A DNA stretch of 64,000 nt from Melioribacteraceae bacterium (lineage in GTDB: Bacteria; Bacteroidota; Ignavibacteria; Ignavibacteriales; Melioribacteraceae), in contig WYBN01000012.1 of the NCBI GenBank assembly GCA_011525875.1, positions 62,001-126,000 on the forward strand, in the 5' to 3' direction. This document shows positions 54,105 through 63,687 of the stretch, in pieces. Both the position numbers and the translations under genes were made by a program. The notes beneath the pieces were generated by a model, which searched no databases, was not told the DNA's origin, and was given only the letters and a program-made list of their open reading frames with translations. Within the stretch, counting starts at the first letter, position 1, and every line of letters starts with the position of its first letter.

Positions 54105-55001
54105 ATGTATAAGATCATATTTTTCTTCTTATTGCAGTCACTATTCTTTAATGCTTTCGCGCAGACAAATAACGAAAATCTTACAGGCGTTCTTCATCTG
54201 GATAATCAGTTGGCGTTTGATATTACTTCCTCTGCATCGGAAGGTGAGAATAATTCGGCATCGAAGAAAAAGTCTCCGCTCCTTGCCGGTCTTTTCTCAC
54301 TTGCAATTCCCGGTGCGGGCGAATTTTATTCGGGAAGCTATCTTAAGTCAATTTTGTTCATTGGCATCGAAGCCGCTGCGATAACTGTTGGGTTGATCTA
54401 CGATAAAAAGGGGGACGACCAAACGGTAGTTTTCGAAAACTATGCTGACAAATTTTGGGATCCTGCTAAATATGCGCGGTGGACAATAGACAATCTTGAA
54501 GACCATCTAAATCAGGTGCTGAACAATAATCTTAAAGCAGAAAATTACACCGGATTGTTTTATGACGAAGAACGTACAAAAGTCAATTGGTCTGTTCTAA
54601 ATAGACTTGAAAGCGATATTGGTGGATGGTACTCACACAGACTGGAACGCTTCGGAGAACAACAGTATTACGAAATGATCGGCAAATATCCGCAGTTTAA
54701 TCCCGGCTGGTCCGACTTCGATGAAAATTTCCAGTTCGTTTATACTAATCAAAGACGCGACCCTGTAACGGATAAGTTCGAATATTATTCACAGCTGAGA
54801 GGAAAGGCTAATGACTATTATGACATCGCTTCAACTGCGGTTATAATTGTTGTTGTCAATCATATTATCAGTGCGGCAGACGCCGCCTGGACTGCAAGCA
54901 GATATAATAAAAACCTTAGCGTTAATATGAGCCTCGAAAAAACACAACTCGGTTATTCCTCCGAATATTACCCGCAGTTGAATATGAAATTGAACTTCTG
55001 A
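54105..55001 (+). CDS. Exported/membrane protein, DUF5683-like
   Basis: 298 residues. A signal peptide (IIFFFLLQSLFFNAFAQ) is followed by a short Ser-rich linker and two close hydrophobic helices (SPLLAGLFSLAIPGAGEFYSG, LFIGIEAAAITVGLIYDK), the pattern of DUF5683 and related P13-type proteins. The middle is hydrophilic and acidic-aromatic; another helix (DIASTAVIIVVVNHIISAADA) precedes a short C-terminus. GGCGGAG precedes the ATG. The function is unknown; its place before der and after envelope genes suggests an envelope role. Confidence 0.7.
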   Translation: MYKIIFFFLLQSLFFNAFAQTNNENLTGVLHLDNQLAFDITSSASEGENNSASKKKSPLLAGLFSLAIPGAGEFYSGSYLKSILFIGIEAAAITVGLIYDKKGDDQTVVFENYADKFWDPAKYARWTIDNLEDHLNQVLNNNLKAENYTGLFYDEERTKVNWSVLNRLESDIGGWYSHRLERFGEQQYYEMIGKYPQFNPGWSDFDENFQFVYTNQRRDPVTDKFEYYSQLRGKANDYYDIASTAVIIVVVNHIISAADAAWTASRYNKNLSVNMSLEKTQLGYSSEYYPQLNMKLNF

Positions 55002-55078
55002 TTTGTTTTGAATTACCCAGGTGATTATTTAATTTTCTCCACCATAAACAATTATTTAATTAATACTTTTTAGTGATT

Positions 55079-56410
55079 ATGAGAATACCGCTCGTTGTAG
55101 TCGTAGGCCGCCCCAATGTCGGGAAATCGACTTTGTTTAATCGATTGACAAAATCTAAAACTGCAATTGTTGACGATGTCAGCGGCGTTACACGCGATAG
55201 ACTTTACGGCGAAGCAGACTGGAACGGAAAGATTTTTAAAGTGATTGACACGGGCGGATACGTGCCCGGCTCTGAAGAACTTTTTGAAACAGCAATAAGA
55301 GAACAGGTTGAAATTGCCGTCTCGGAAGCGGATGCGGTTCTCTTCGTCGTTGACGGACGTACCGGACTCACACCGGTTGATTCAGAAATTGCGCGTATCC
55401 TAAGACATTCGGATAAACCTGTCTATGTGCTGGTTAATAAACTTGACAATGAAGAGATGAGTCTCAACAAATCGGAGTTTTATTCCCTCGGATTGAACGA
55501 TGTTTTCGATATATCCGCGCTTAGCGGAAGAAACCTTGGAGATTTGCTTGACAAGGTTATTCAGCGCATTGATTTCCCAGATCCTAATAATGAGGAGGAT
55601 AAGAGATTAAGAATTGCTGTCATCGGCAGACCCAACGTCGGAAAATCTTCTTTGACGAATGCCCTGCTCGGTTCGGATAGAAGTATTGTCACCGATATCC
55701 CCGGCACAACACGAGACAGTATTAATTCAATCATGAAATATTACGGTGAGGAAATTGTTCTGGTCGATACTGCAGGTCTCCGCAAAAGAGCAAGGGTAAA
55801 TGAAAATATCGAGTTCTATTCTAATGTCAGGACTTATAGAGCAATAGCCGATTCCGATGTGTCTATAGTATTGATCGATGCACAGTTCGGTCTCGAAAAA
55901 CAAGATCAAAAAATTATTGACGAAGCTGTCAGAAGAAGAAAAGGATTGATTATAGCCGTGAATAAATGGGATCTGCTGGAAAAAGAAACGAATACCGCAA
56001 AGATTTATGAAAACCAAATACGCTCTAAATTAGGTTCAATTGATTATGTCCCTGTTATTTTCATTTCCGCATTGACAAAACAGAGAATCTTTAAATTAAT
56101 TGATATGGCAAAGCAGATTGAAGAAGAACGGAAAAAGAAAATTCCTACAAGCGCGTTAAATGAAGTTCTACTGGAAGAAATTGCCAAAACTCCGCCGGCA
56201 ACAACTCCGCACGGAAAAGAAATCAAAATCAAATATATCACACAGGTTGGCAGTAATTATCCAGTTTTCTTGTTCTTCGCTAATGATGTAAAATATATCC
56301 CGGATTCGTACAGACGATTCCTCGAAAAATTAATCAGAAAGCATTTTGGGTTTAATGCAGTGCCTATGACGCTCAGCTTTAAGAATAAAAATCCTGAAGA
56401 GGTAATTTAG
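55079..56410 (+). CDS. der: Ribosome biogenesis GTPase Der
   Basis: 443 residues from the ATG at 55079 (an in-frame GTG two codons upstream is less likely). Der (EngA) has two GTPase domains in tandem: the first opens VVVVGRPNVGKSTLFNRL, with DTGGY and NKLD; the second opens IAVIGRPNVGKSSLTNALL, with DTAGLRKR and NKWD. A KH-like C-terminal domain follows (TPPATTPHGKEIKIKYITQ). It helps assemble the 50S subunit. Last plus-strand gene of the run. Confidence 0.97.
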   Translation: MRIPLVVVVGRPNVGKSTLFNRLTKSKTAIVDDVSGVTRDRLYGEADWNGKIFKVIDTGGYVPGSEELFETAIREQVEIAVSEADAVLFVVDGRTGLTPVDSEIARILRHSDKPVYVLVNKLDNEEMSLNKSEFYSLGLNDVFDISALSGRNLGDLLDKVIQRIDFPDPNNEEDKRLRIAVIGRPNVGKSSLTNALLGSDRSIVTDIPGTTRDSINSIMKYYGEEIVLVDTAGLRKRARVNENIEFYSNVRTYRAIADSDVSIVLIDAQFGLEKQDQKIIDEAVRRRKGLIIAVNKWDLLEKETNTAKIYENQIRSKLGSIDYVPVIFISALTKQRIFKLIDMAKQIEEERKKKIPTSALNEVLLEEIAKTPPATTPHGKEIKIKYITQVGSNYPVFLFFANDVKYIPDSYRRFLEKLIRKHFGFNAVPMTLSFKNKNPEEVI

Positions 56411-56444
56411 CTTTCTTCCCGTCTTCTTTGTCGAATGAAAATTA

Positions 56445-58445
56445 TCATTCATCTTCGATAATCCATTCCTCAATTAATTCTTTATTTATATCGCTGATAA
56501 ACCTTGAAGGCTTCGAAATAGTATGCCCCGAAATTCTATCGAAAATATTCATCGGATAAGTGATGTATAAATTCTGCTTGGCTCTTGTCGAGGCAACATA
56601 CATCAATCTTCTTTCTTCCTCTAAATTGTCTATGCTGTCAATGGATTGCGCAGAAGGGAAAAATCCTTCCATGGCGTGAATAATAAAAACTGAATGCCAC
56701 TCCAACCCTTTTGCGGAGTGAATTGTTGATAGAGTAACATGTTCGTTTTCTTTGTCTTCGGCTTCGATGTCCGTGACACTGTCTTGAGGCGGCTCTATTG
56801 CCATATCCGATAAAAATGTTTCCGCATCCTTATAGTTTACCGAAATGTTGATCAATACATCCAGATCCTTTCTGCGTTTGTTGAAATCGTCATATTTATC
56901 CTTGAAAAGGGGATTGTAGTAATTCAATATCAGGTCTAAGTTTTCTGCCGGACTTCTCTTCTTTCCCCTCAACTCTAAAACTAAAAGTATCAAGTCTTCT
57001 ATATTGGAAAAATAATTTAACATCCGCAGCGCTTCGGGCTTTTTATCGAATGAAAAACCCGTCAAATTTATTTCGTCTATAAAATTCTGAGCTTTCTTCG
57101 GTCCGATTCCTTCATGCAGCAGAAGAACCCTGTACCAGCTCACAAAATCTCTTGGATTCATTGCAATCCTCAGAAATGCAAGTACGTCCTTTACATGCGC
57201 TGCTTCAACGAATTTCATGCCTCCGAATTTAACAAATGGAATATTAGCTTTGTTCAATTCAATCTCGAGATCGAATGAGAAGTACGATGAACGGAATAGT
57301 ACTGCAATCTCGCTTAAAGCTGTGCCTTCTTCACGCAGTTCAAGAATCCTGTCAACAATGAATCTCGACTGCATATTTTCGTTTATCGCAGATACAATCG
57401 CCGGCGGCTCGCCTTCTTTTTTTCTTGTGTACAATACCTTCGGATATTTTTCAACCGCTCTCTCAATTATTTGATTTGTGAAATCCAATATTGACTGCGT
57501 GCTTCTATAGTTTTCTTCCAGCTTTATCAGCTTAACACCGGAGAAGAGTGAAGGGAAATCCATGATGTTTTTAAAATTTGCGCCGCGGAATGAATATATT
57601 GACTGTGAATCGTCGCCCACGACCATCACATTATTGTTTATCTTTGAAAGAGCTTTTACAATATCAGCCTGAAGTTTATTTGTGTCCTGATACTCGTCAA
57701 CCATAATGAACTTTATATTCGAAAGAAGATTACTTGCGGCGGAAGTTTTTTGTGCAAGAAATAGTTTTAGATATACCAGCAAATCATCGTAATCCAGAAG
57801 ATTATTTCTTCTCTTGTATTCTTCGTAATTCCTGTCAATTTCATAGAACTTATCGGTAAAAATTGAAAAGTGGGGATAATCTTCCTCTAAGATTTCTTCA
57901 ATTGTTTTTCCGGTATTTACTTTCAAACTTATAACTTTAAGAAGCGTTTGTTTGTTCGGGAAACGTTTCTTCATTTCTGCGAGATTTAACTGCCCTCTGA
58001 TAAGATTGATTACATCTTCGCTGTCGCCCTGATCGAGAATAGTGAATGAAGAATCCATACCGAGACTTTTTGAATATTTACGAAGGGTCAAATTTGCAAA
58101 TGAATGAAAAGTGCCGCCGTTGATTTTCGAACAGCGGTTATCGAGCAGGAGAGCGGCTCTACCCATCATCTCCCGAGCGGCTTTTCTCGTGAATGTTAAC
58201 AGCAGAATCGAAGAAGGGTCATAACCCGACTCAATTAAACGCGCCACCCGGTAAACAAGAGTTCTGGTTTTACCAGTGCCTGCGCCGGCAATAACAAGAT
58301 AATTTCCTTCAACGCTGGAGGCTGCATCAAACTGGGCTTCATTTAATTCATGCCGGTAATTAATTGAAAAACGGGCTTCATCAATCGCCGGTCTGCGGAA
58401 GCCCGTCTCGTTTATCTTTTTTAAGGTGTATTTCTTAACCATCAT
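56445..58445 (-). CDS. UvrD/Rep-family ATP-dependent DNA helicase
   Basis: 666 residues. Superfamily 1A motifs: Q-motif LNEAQFDAA, Walker A GAGTGKTRT (54-62), Ia LLLTFTRKAAREM, Walker B MVDEYQDTN, III VVGDDSQSIYSFRGA, IV EENYRSTQ, V STIHSAKGLEWHSVFI and VI RLMYVASTRAKQNLY. The length and missing nuclease domain fit Rep/PcrA rather than AddA/RecB; it is shorter than UvrD at the C-terminus. It separates DNA strands with 3'-5' polarity in repair or replication restart. It begins a minus-strand group whose other genes are unrelated in function. Confidence 0.93.
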   Translation of the reverse strand: MMVKKYTLKKINETGFRRPAIDEARFSINYRHELNEAQFDAASSVEGNYLVIAGAGTGKTRTLVYRVARLIESGYDPSSILLLTFTRKAAREMMGRAALLLDNRCSKINGGTFHSFANLTLRKYSKSLGMDSSFTILDQGDSEDVINLIRGQLNLAEMKKRFPNKQTLLKVISLKVNTGKTIEEILEEDYPHFSIFTDKFYEIDRNYEEYKRRNNLLDYDDLLVYLKLFLAQKTSAASNLLSNIKFIMVDEYQDTNKLQADIVKALSKINNNVMVVGDDSQSIYSFRGANFKNIMDFPSLFSGVKLIKLEENYRSTQSILDFTNQIIERAVEKYPKVLYTRKKEGEPPAIVSAINENMQSRFIVDRILELREEGTALSEIAVLFRSSYFSFDLEIELNKANIPFVKFGGMKFVEAAHVKDVLAFLRIAMNPRDFVSWYRVLLLHEGIGPKKAQNFIDEINLTGFSFDKKPEALRMLNYFSNIEDLILLVLELRGKKRSPAENLDLILNYYNPLFKDKYDDFNKRRKDLDVLINISVNYKDAETFLSDMAIEPPQDSVTDIEAEDKENEHVTLSTIHSAKGLEWHSVFIIHAMEGFFPSAQSIDSIDNLEEERRLMYVASTRAKQNLYITYPMNIFDRISGHTISKPSRFISDINKELIEEWIIEDE

Positions 58446-58510
58446 TCCCGAAAGTTAAATCTGCGCCTTCATGAAATCAGTATTTGATTGCATATCGAAG
58501 AGCTAATCTG

Positions 58511-59125
58511 TCAACTCAAAAGATTTCGTCTCAATGCCCTTGGTTTCCCGAGCACTTCATTAAGGATTACTGCGTCTCTTAAATCCTTTTTGTTTTTCAA
58601 TCTCTTTAAAACTGTATGCTCAAACCCGGCTGCCGTCTTTTTTTCATTTTCTATTTTATCTTTAGCGTAGTCAGCTTTGGCTGCATTACGTATGGCTTCC
58701 ATCCGCTCTTCAACGCTTTTTGACGAGTATCTGCCCAATACATATTGATCAAACTGTCCGTATTCTCTTTCTTTTTTTTCAATCTTTTGCTTTGCCGGAT
58801 CAAGAAATTCGTTTTCCTTGTTTTCTACTTTTTGCTTGCCTGTTTGTGAACGCTTCAGAGCCTCTTCAAAATACCTGTCGACTTCGGAACGCTCTTCGAA
58901 TGGATCGTTTGGCTTTTGCTTTTTACTGCCTCTTATCTCGAAGATATCTTCAAAACTGAAGGATTCTTCCTCATCAGCGGGTTCTTGATGCCGGCTCTTT
59001 CCAGGTGATTGTGCCTGCCTCTGCTCAGGTTCTTTCTGCTTTGCCTTTGGTTTCTTCTTAAATGCAGAACTTAACGCGGATATTATGAAAAAGAGAATGA
59101 TGATATATTCGAAAATATTATCCAT
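58511..59125 (-). CDS. Membrane-anchored charged protein of unknown function
   Basis: 204 residues from the ATG at 59125 (an ATG four codons upstream is also possible). One N-terminal helix ([19 protein letters not shown]) is followed by a long hydrophilic, Lys/Glu/Gln-rich region predicted as disordered and coiled coil, and a short conserved-looking C-terminus ([19 protein letters not shown]). The start overlaps the end of floA by 8 bases, so the two are translationally coupled and may act together at membrane microdomains (inference). The C-terminal segment resembles tails found in other small proteins downstream of flotillin genes in Bacteroidota, but I cannot name a family. Confidence 0.7.
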   Translation of the reverse strand: MDNIFEYIIILFFIISALSSAFKKKPKAKQKEPEQRQAQSPGKSRHQEPADEEESFSFEDIFEIRGSKKQKPNDPFEERSEVDRYFEEALKRSQTGKQKVENKENEFLDPAKQKIEKKEREYGQFDQYVLGRYSSKSVEERMEAIRNAAKADYAKDKIENEKKTAAGFEHTVLKRLKNKKDLRDAVILNEVLGKPRALRRNLLS

Positions 59126-60113
59126 TCTTCTTATCATCCTTCTTTTCGTCCTTGCCGGCTATAGTGTTGCGCATATCTGTATCGGATTGAATATTTCTCA
59201 GTTGATAATAATCCATGATGCCAAGGTTGCCTTCTCTGAATGCTTGAGAAATGGCGCGTGGAATTTCTGCCTCGGCTTCAACGACTTTGGCTTTCATCTT
59301 CGCTACCTCGGCAAACATCTCCTGCTCCAATGCAACCGCAGCGGCTCTTCTCTCTTCGGCTTTTGCCCTCGCTACCTTTAGATCGGCTTCAGCTTGATCA
59401 GTCTGAAGTATTGCGCCGATGTTTGTGCCAACGTCAACATCCGCTATGTCAATTGAAAGTATCTCGAATGCTGTCCCTGCATCCAGTCCTTTTGATAAGA
59501 CCACCTTCGATATGCTGTCGGGATTTTCCAGCACTGCTTTATGGCTGTCGCTCGAACCAATTGTAGAGACAATGCCTTCGCCAACTCTCGCTAAAATTGT
59601 CTGTTCCGTTGCACCTCCGACAAGCCTTTCTAAATTAGCTCTTACAGTAATTCTTGCAATTGCTTTTAGTTGGATGCCGTCTTTTGCAACTGCAGCTACC
59701 ATCGGAGTTTCAATAACCTTGGGTAGAACAGACATCTTGACGGCTTCTAATACATCTCTGCCGGCTAAATCAATCGCCGCAGCTTTCTCGAATGATAAAT
59801 TTAAATTTGCTTTCTCAGCCGATATTAAGGCATTGACCACCTTAATTACATTTCCGCCTGCAAGATAATGCGCTTCCAGCAAAGCCGTGTCGAGTGATAT
59901 GCCAGCTTTTGTGGCAGATATTAAACTACGTACTATTACAACGGGCGATACTTTTCTAAGCCTCATTCCAACAAGATCTTTAAATATTTTTAACTTAACC
60001 CCGGAAAAGTATGCAGTTATGAAAAGCCCGATCGGCACAAAGTAGGTAAACAATATCAGAAAAAATACAATGCCGACTATAACCAATAATGATACTCCTG
60101 TGAATGCTTCCAT
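59118..60113 (-). CDS. floA: Flotillin-like protein FloA
   Basis: 331 residues. N-terminal hydrophobic hairpin ([30 protein letters not shown], given here in part), then the conserved FloA body: [38 protein letters not shown], and the coiled tail [16 protein letters not shown] short KKDDKKNG end. FloA scaffolds functional membrane microdomains. First gene of its transcript; the promoter should lie in the 690-base region to the right. Confidence 0.95.
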   Translation of the reverse strand: MEAFTGVSLLVIVGIVFFLILFTYFVPIGLFITAYFSGVKLKIFKDLVGMRLRKVSPVVIVRSLISATKAGISLDTALLEAHYLAGGNVIKVVNALISAEKANLNLSFEKAAAIDLAGRDVLEAVKMSVLPKVIETPMVAAVAKDGIQLKAIARITVRANLERLVGGATEQTILARVGEGIVSTIGSSDSHKAVLENPDSISKVVLSKGLDAGTAFEILSIDIADVDVGTNIGAILQTDQAEADLKVARAKAEERRAAAVALEQEMFAEVAKMKAKVVEAEAEIPRAISQAFREGNLGIMDYYQLRNIQSDTDMRNTIAGKDEKKDDKKNG

Positions 60114-60803
60114 TTTAACTCCTATTATTAATAATTAGATTTTATCAAATGTTTATCTGTTTTGAAAATATTTAACAAAGAAAAACTACTAAAGGTTACA
60201 TATTCTCCACACTATTTTCTTCTCGCCGGCAAAATAATAAATAAAAAAAATCTGTCAAGAACATACGAAAAATTAAAATAAAATTTATATATTTGACTGC
60301 CCTCAAAAAGAGCAGTAACTTCATCAATTAATTCGACGGTTATGATTAAAATGCTGTTAGTGTCTGATATCAAAATTAATAATTTCTTTAAAAAGCAACC
60401 TTTACATTTATCTTAAAATTAATAAATTTCGCTTTGTGATTTTGCATCACTTAGGGCATTATATCTTTTTTTAATTTTGTTATGAAATATTTAGTTCGGG
60501 TTTTACTCCATTCGAATTTTTGAGCCATGTGACTCACGTGGCGGAGCTCCATCCGGGTTTTATATATGACTGTTTTAGCAATGATGACAAATTACATTAT
60601 TCGTTAGAAAATAAATTGATTGCTGTGAATTAGAGTTTGATCTCTAAAATTAACAGTAATGATTGGAGGAATAATTTTTCATCAGTGGATTGATCGAGGG
60701 ATACAGAGAAACTCGAAATTCTCAAATTTACCGATTGACCATGCAGACAGGCATCACTAATGGGGCATTCATTCAAGCATTCGATTACTACAAGGAATAG
60801 ATT
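60114..60803. other. Divergent intergenic region between floA and the polysaccharide locus
   Basis: 690 bases without a convincing gene. The left half is very AT-rich. A short stem with one G-T pair, CCATGTG-ACT-CACGTGG, lies at 60525-60541 and is flanked by GAG and GAGCTC. From 60664 a GGAGGA motif precedes a 41-codon frame without a proper start that ends just before rfbB. AAGGA at 60792-60796 serves the TTG of rfbB. The long leader could hold the promoter and an antiterminator target. Confidence 0.45.
60525..60541 (+). promoter_or_regulatory. Leader hairpin upstream of the polysaccharide genes
   Basis: CCATGTG and CACGTGG around a three-base loop: seven pairs, one of them T-G. It lies about 265 bases before rfbB, in an otherwise AT-rich leader. 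Polysaccharide operons often carry antiterminator-recruiting elements in this position (ops/RfaH, UpxY-type); no known consensus is matched here, so the role is a guess. Confidence 0.3.
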
Positions 60804-61889
60804 TTGAAAATTTTAATCACAGGCGGCGCTGGATTTATTGGCTCTAATCTCGTCCGCTACATCATCGAAAAGACAAACCACGAAACGTTAAATATCGATA
60901 AGCTTACCTATGCGGGCAATCTTATTTCTTTAGCGGGAGTTGACGCTAATCCAAGATATCAATTTAAACAAATCGATATTTGCGATTATGAAGCTGTGAA
61001 ATCTGCAATTTATGAATTTAAACCTGACTGGATTATGCATCTAGCCGCTGAATCCCATGTTGATAGATCAATAGACGGACCGGGTGAGTTTATCCAGACA
61101 AACATTGTCGGGACTTACAACCTGCTGCAGAATGCTCTTCATTATTACAACAATCTTGATGTTGCGCTTAAAGAAAAATTCAGATTCCTGCATGTATCAA
61201 CAGACGAAGTCTTCGGATCGCTCGGCGACTCGGGTTTCTTTTCGGAAAGCACGCCTTATGACCCGCGTTCCCCGTATTCTGCCAGCAAAGCTTCATCCGA
61301 TCACCTCGTCAGAGCATGGTTCCATACTTTTAAATTGCCTGCGTTAATTACAAACTGTTCCAATAATTACGGCCCGTATCAATTTCCGGAAAAACTTATT
61401 CCGGTTGTCATTATAAAAGCTATACGCGGAGAGGCAATCCCGGTTTACGGCAGAGGGGAAAATGTGCGTGATTGGCTTTATGTCGAAGACCATGTCCGCG
61501 CTTTGCTCACAGTACTCGAAAAAGGCGTACCGGGTGAGACCTACAATATCGGGGGAAATAATGAAAAACAAAACATTGAACTTGTCAGAACTATCTGCTC
61601 AATTCTGAATGAATCTAAAGCTTTGATGCCGGAGCAAACAGCAGGGTCTAATAAATTCAACGGTGACTTTGATTTTAAGGAATTGATCTCTTTTGTAGCC
61701 GATAGACCGGGTCATGATCTTCGATACTCAATAGATGCTTCTAAAATTGAAAAAGAACTTGGCTTTAAACCTTCGTTTAAATTCGAAGACGGTATTCGTA
61801 AAACCGTTGAATGGTACCTTAAAAATTTGGACTGGTGCGGAAAAGTTACCGAAAATAAATATAACCTCGAACGCTTAGGGAAAGCATGA
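60804..61889 (+). CDS. rfbB: dTDP-glucose 4,6-dehydratase
   Basis: 361 residues, TTG start at 60804 behind AAGGA. An extended short-chain dehydrogenase: NAD-binding GGAGFIGS (7-14), [11 protein letters not shown], the catalytic triad with STDEVFG and Y158-SAS-K162, and [17 protein letters not shown]. It converts dTDP-glucose to dTDP-4-keto-6-deoxyglucose, the branch point for rhamnose and other deoxy sugars. The partner genes rfbA, rfbC and rfbD are not in the window. It opens a surface-polysaccharide locus. Confidence 0.96.
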   Translation: MKILITGGAGFIGSNLVRYIIEKTNHETLNIDKLTYAGNLISLAGVDANPRYQFKQIDICDYEAVKSAIYEFKPDWIMHLAAESHVDRSIDGPGEFIQTNIVGTYNLLQNALHYYNNLDVALKEKFRFLHVSTDEVFGSLGDSGFFSESTPYDPRSPYSASKASSDHLVRAWFHTFKLPALITNCSNNYGPYQFPEKLIPVVIIKAIRGEAIPVYGRGENVRDWLYVEDHVRALLTVLEKGVPGETYNIGGNNEKQNIELVRTICSILNESKALMPEQTAGSNKFNGDFDFKELISFVADRPGHDLRYSIDASKIEKELGFKPSFKFEDGIRKTVEWYLKNLDWCGKVTENKYNLERLGKA

Positions 61890-62260
61890 GAAGCAGATCA
61901 TTTTTTTTGTTTGTCAGTCTCTTCAAAAAGTGGAGTTTATGTTTGGCGGAATTTGAAAAATACTGGTGGACACAACCTTTAAACACGATTAAATACTCAG
62001 CAGATTTTAGTTGGTAAATAAATGAAAGGAATTATTTTTTTCAATCATGCGCTTGCTAAACTTAATTTACTTAAAAACACGGAATTGAACTGGATTTAGA
62101 GCATATTAAAAGTAATAAAATTAAACTATCTCATGTTGAATTAGGCAATAAAAATATATCGATTGCTCAAAGACATTCAGGTGAACGGCGTGTACTTTTA
62201 CCACTTAGAACACTAAGGAACGTTTAGTGAATAAATTTTTTACTAATATTATTTCAACTT
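61890..62260. other. 371-base gap with short decayed-looking frames
   Basis: No convincing gene. A 43-codon frame starts ATGA over the rfbB stop (61886) and is rich in aromatic residues; a 25-codon frame from 62022 begins MKGIIF, as sugar nucleotidyltransferases do, but does not continue like one; a 50-codon frame without a start runs to a TAG at 62225-62227. Possibly the remains of a deleted polysaccharide gene. Confidence 0.45.
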
Positions 62261-63610
62261 ATGACTCAAAAAGATCAATTACTTAAAAAGATTTCCGAAA
62301 AATCAGTCACTATCGGAATAGTTGGTTTAGGCTATGTCGGTCTTCCGCTTGGTCTCGAATTCGCCGAAAAAAATATCAGAGTGATCGGGTTCGACATTGA
62401 TGAAAAGAAAATTCCGGTACTTCTCTCCGGCGGAACGTACATCAAACATTTACCTGCCGAGAGAATCAATTCCGCTGTTAATTCGGGTTATTTCACGGCA
62501 ACAACGGACTTCTCCCGTCTTCCGGAAGCCGATGCGATCCTTATCGCTGTTCCCACTCCGCTTAATGAACACCGCGAACCGGATATGAAATATATCATTT
62601 CGACTGTGGATATGATTAAACAATATCTCCGGCTCGGTCAGTTGGTTACTCTCGAATCAACAACTTACCCGGGTACTACACGAGAGCTTATGCTGCCGCA
62701 GCTCGAAAAGGCTCCTATTCATCAGAAAATTAGTAATAAGAAATTTAAAGTAGGAGAGGATTTCTTCCTCGCTTTCAGCCCGGAGCGTGAAGATCCGAAC
62801 AACCCTAACTTTAAGACTTCAACTATTCCCAAAGTCGTAGGCGGTTTAACAAATAACTGTCTCGAAACTGCTTCGGCTATCTATGATCTCGTCATTGAAA
62901 AGACCGTTCCCGTTTCTTCGCCAGAAGTAGCGGAAGCAACAAAACTGCTTGAAAATATTTACCGCTCTGTAAATATAGCTTTGGTGAACGAACTTAAAAT
63001 GGTATTCCACCGGATGAATATTGATGTATGGGAAGTAATAAAAGCTGCATCGACGAAACCTTTCGGCTTCCATCCATTTTACCCGGGACCTGGATTGGGA
63101 GGACATTGCATCCCAATCGATCCCTTTTACTTAACGTGGAAGGCACGCGAGTATGAGGTTAATACAAAATTTATTGAACTCGCCGGCGAAATTAACACAT
63201 TGCAGCCGTATTATGTTGTTACACGTACAATGGAGATTCTTAATTTGCAAGGTAAATCGCTTAACGGTTCAAAAGTTTTAATTCTCGGTGCGGCATATAA
63301 AAAGAATATAGATGATATGCGTGAATCGCCTTCGCTCAAATTAATTGAAATTCTCCGCTCTAAAGGGGCTGAAGTTGATTATAATGATCCTTATGTTCCA
63401 AAGCTTCCGCCTTCACGAAAATATAATTACGATATGAACTCTGTCGAATTATCTAAAGATAATCTTAGCAAATACGATTTAGTATTGTTGTCCACAGATC
63501 ACGACGATTACGATTACCAATTCTTGATCCAAAACTCGAAACTTGTGATCGATACACGAAACGCATTCATTAAACAAGGTATCCATTCCGAAAAACTCTT
63601 TGATGCTTAA
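62261..63610 (+). CDS. wbpA: UDP-N-acetylglucosamine 6-dehydrogenase (WbpA-like)
   Basis: 449 residues. A nucleotide-sugar dehydrogenase that oxidises C6 twice to a uronic acid using NAD. NAD site GIVGLGYVGLPLGLEFAE, then VPTPLNEHREPD, LESTTYPGTTRE, FSPEREDPNNPNF and KLLENIYRSVNIALVNE; catalytic Cys C283 in GLGGHCIPIDPFYLTWKARE; C-terminal ILGAAYKKNIDDMRESPS. The details (TYIKH, EREDPNNPNF, FGFHPFYPGPG) are those of WbpA rather than UDP-glucose dehydrogenase. The ATG lacks a clear ribosome-binding site. Confidence 0.92.
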   Translation: MTQKDQLLKKISEKSVTIGIVGLGYVGLPLGLEFAEKNIRVIGFDIDEKKIPVLLSGGTYIKHLPAERINSAVNSGYFTATTDFSRLPEADAILIAVPTPLNEHREPDMKYIISTVDMIKQYLRLGQLVTLESTTYPGTTRELMLPQLEKAPIHQKISNKKFKVGEDFFLAFSPEREDPNNPNFKTSTIPKVVGGLTNNCLETASAIYDLVIEKTVPVSSPEVAEATKLLENIYRSVNIALVNELKMVFHRMNIDVWEVIKAASTKPFGFHPFYPGPGLGGHCIPIDPFYLTWKAREYEVNTKFIELAGEINTLQPYYVVTRTMEILNLQGKSLNGSKVLILGAAYKKNIDDMRESPSLKLIEILRSKGAEVDYNDPYVPKLPPSRKYNYDMNSVELSKDNLSKYDLVLLSTDHDDYDYQFLIQNSKLVIDTRNAFIKQGIHSEKLFDA

Positions 63611-63687
63611 TTGCCATATAACTCTGTGCTAAATTATTATATAACCACCTAACTTTTGAATTAAGAAGTAAGAATTTAGGAGCAAGG

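Noticed and set aside
59419..59868. A 149-codon plus-strand frame opposite floA
   Set aside because: Antisense to a well-conserved protein; Ala/Ser/Thr-rich shadow without a ribosome-binding site.
60675..60800. A 41-codon frame ending just before rfbB, with GGAGGA upstream
   Set aside because: It has no start codon at the right distance, and the peptide shows no similarity I can recognise.
62022..62099. MKGIIF... frame resembling the start of glucose-1-phosphate thymidylyltransferase
   Set aside because: After six residues nothing matches (no GGxGTRL motif), and it stops after 25 codons.
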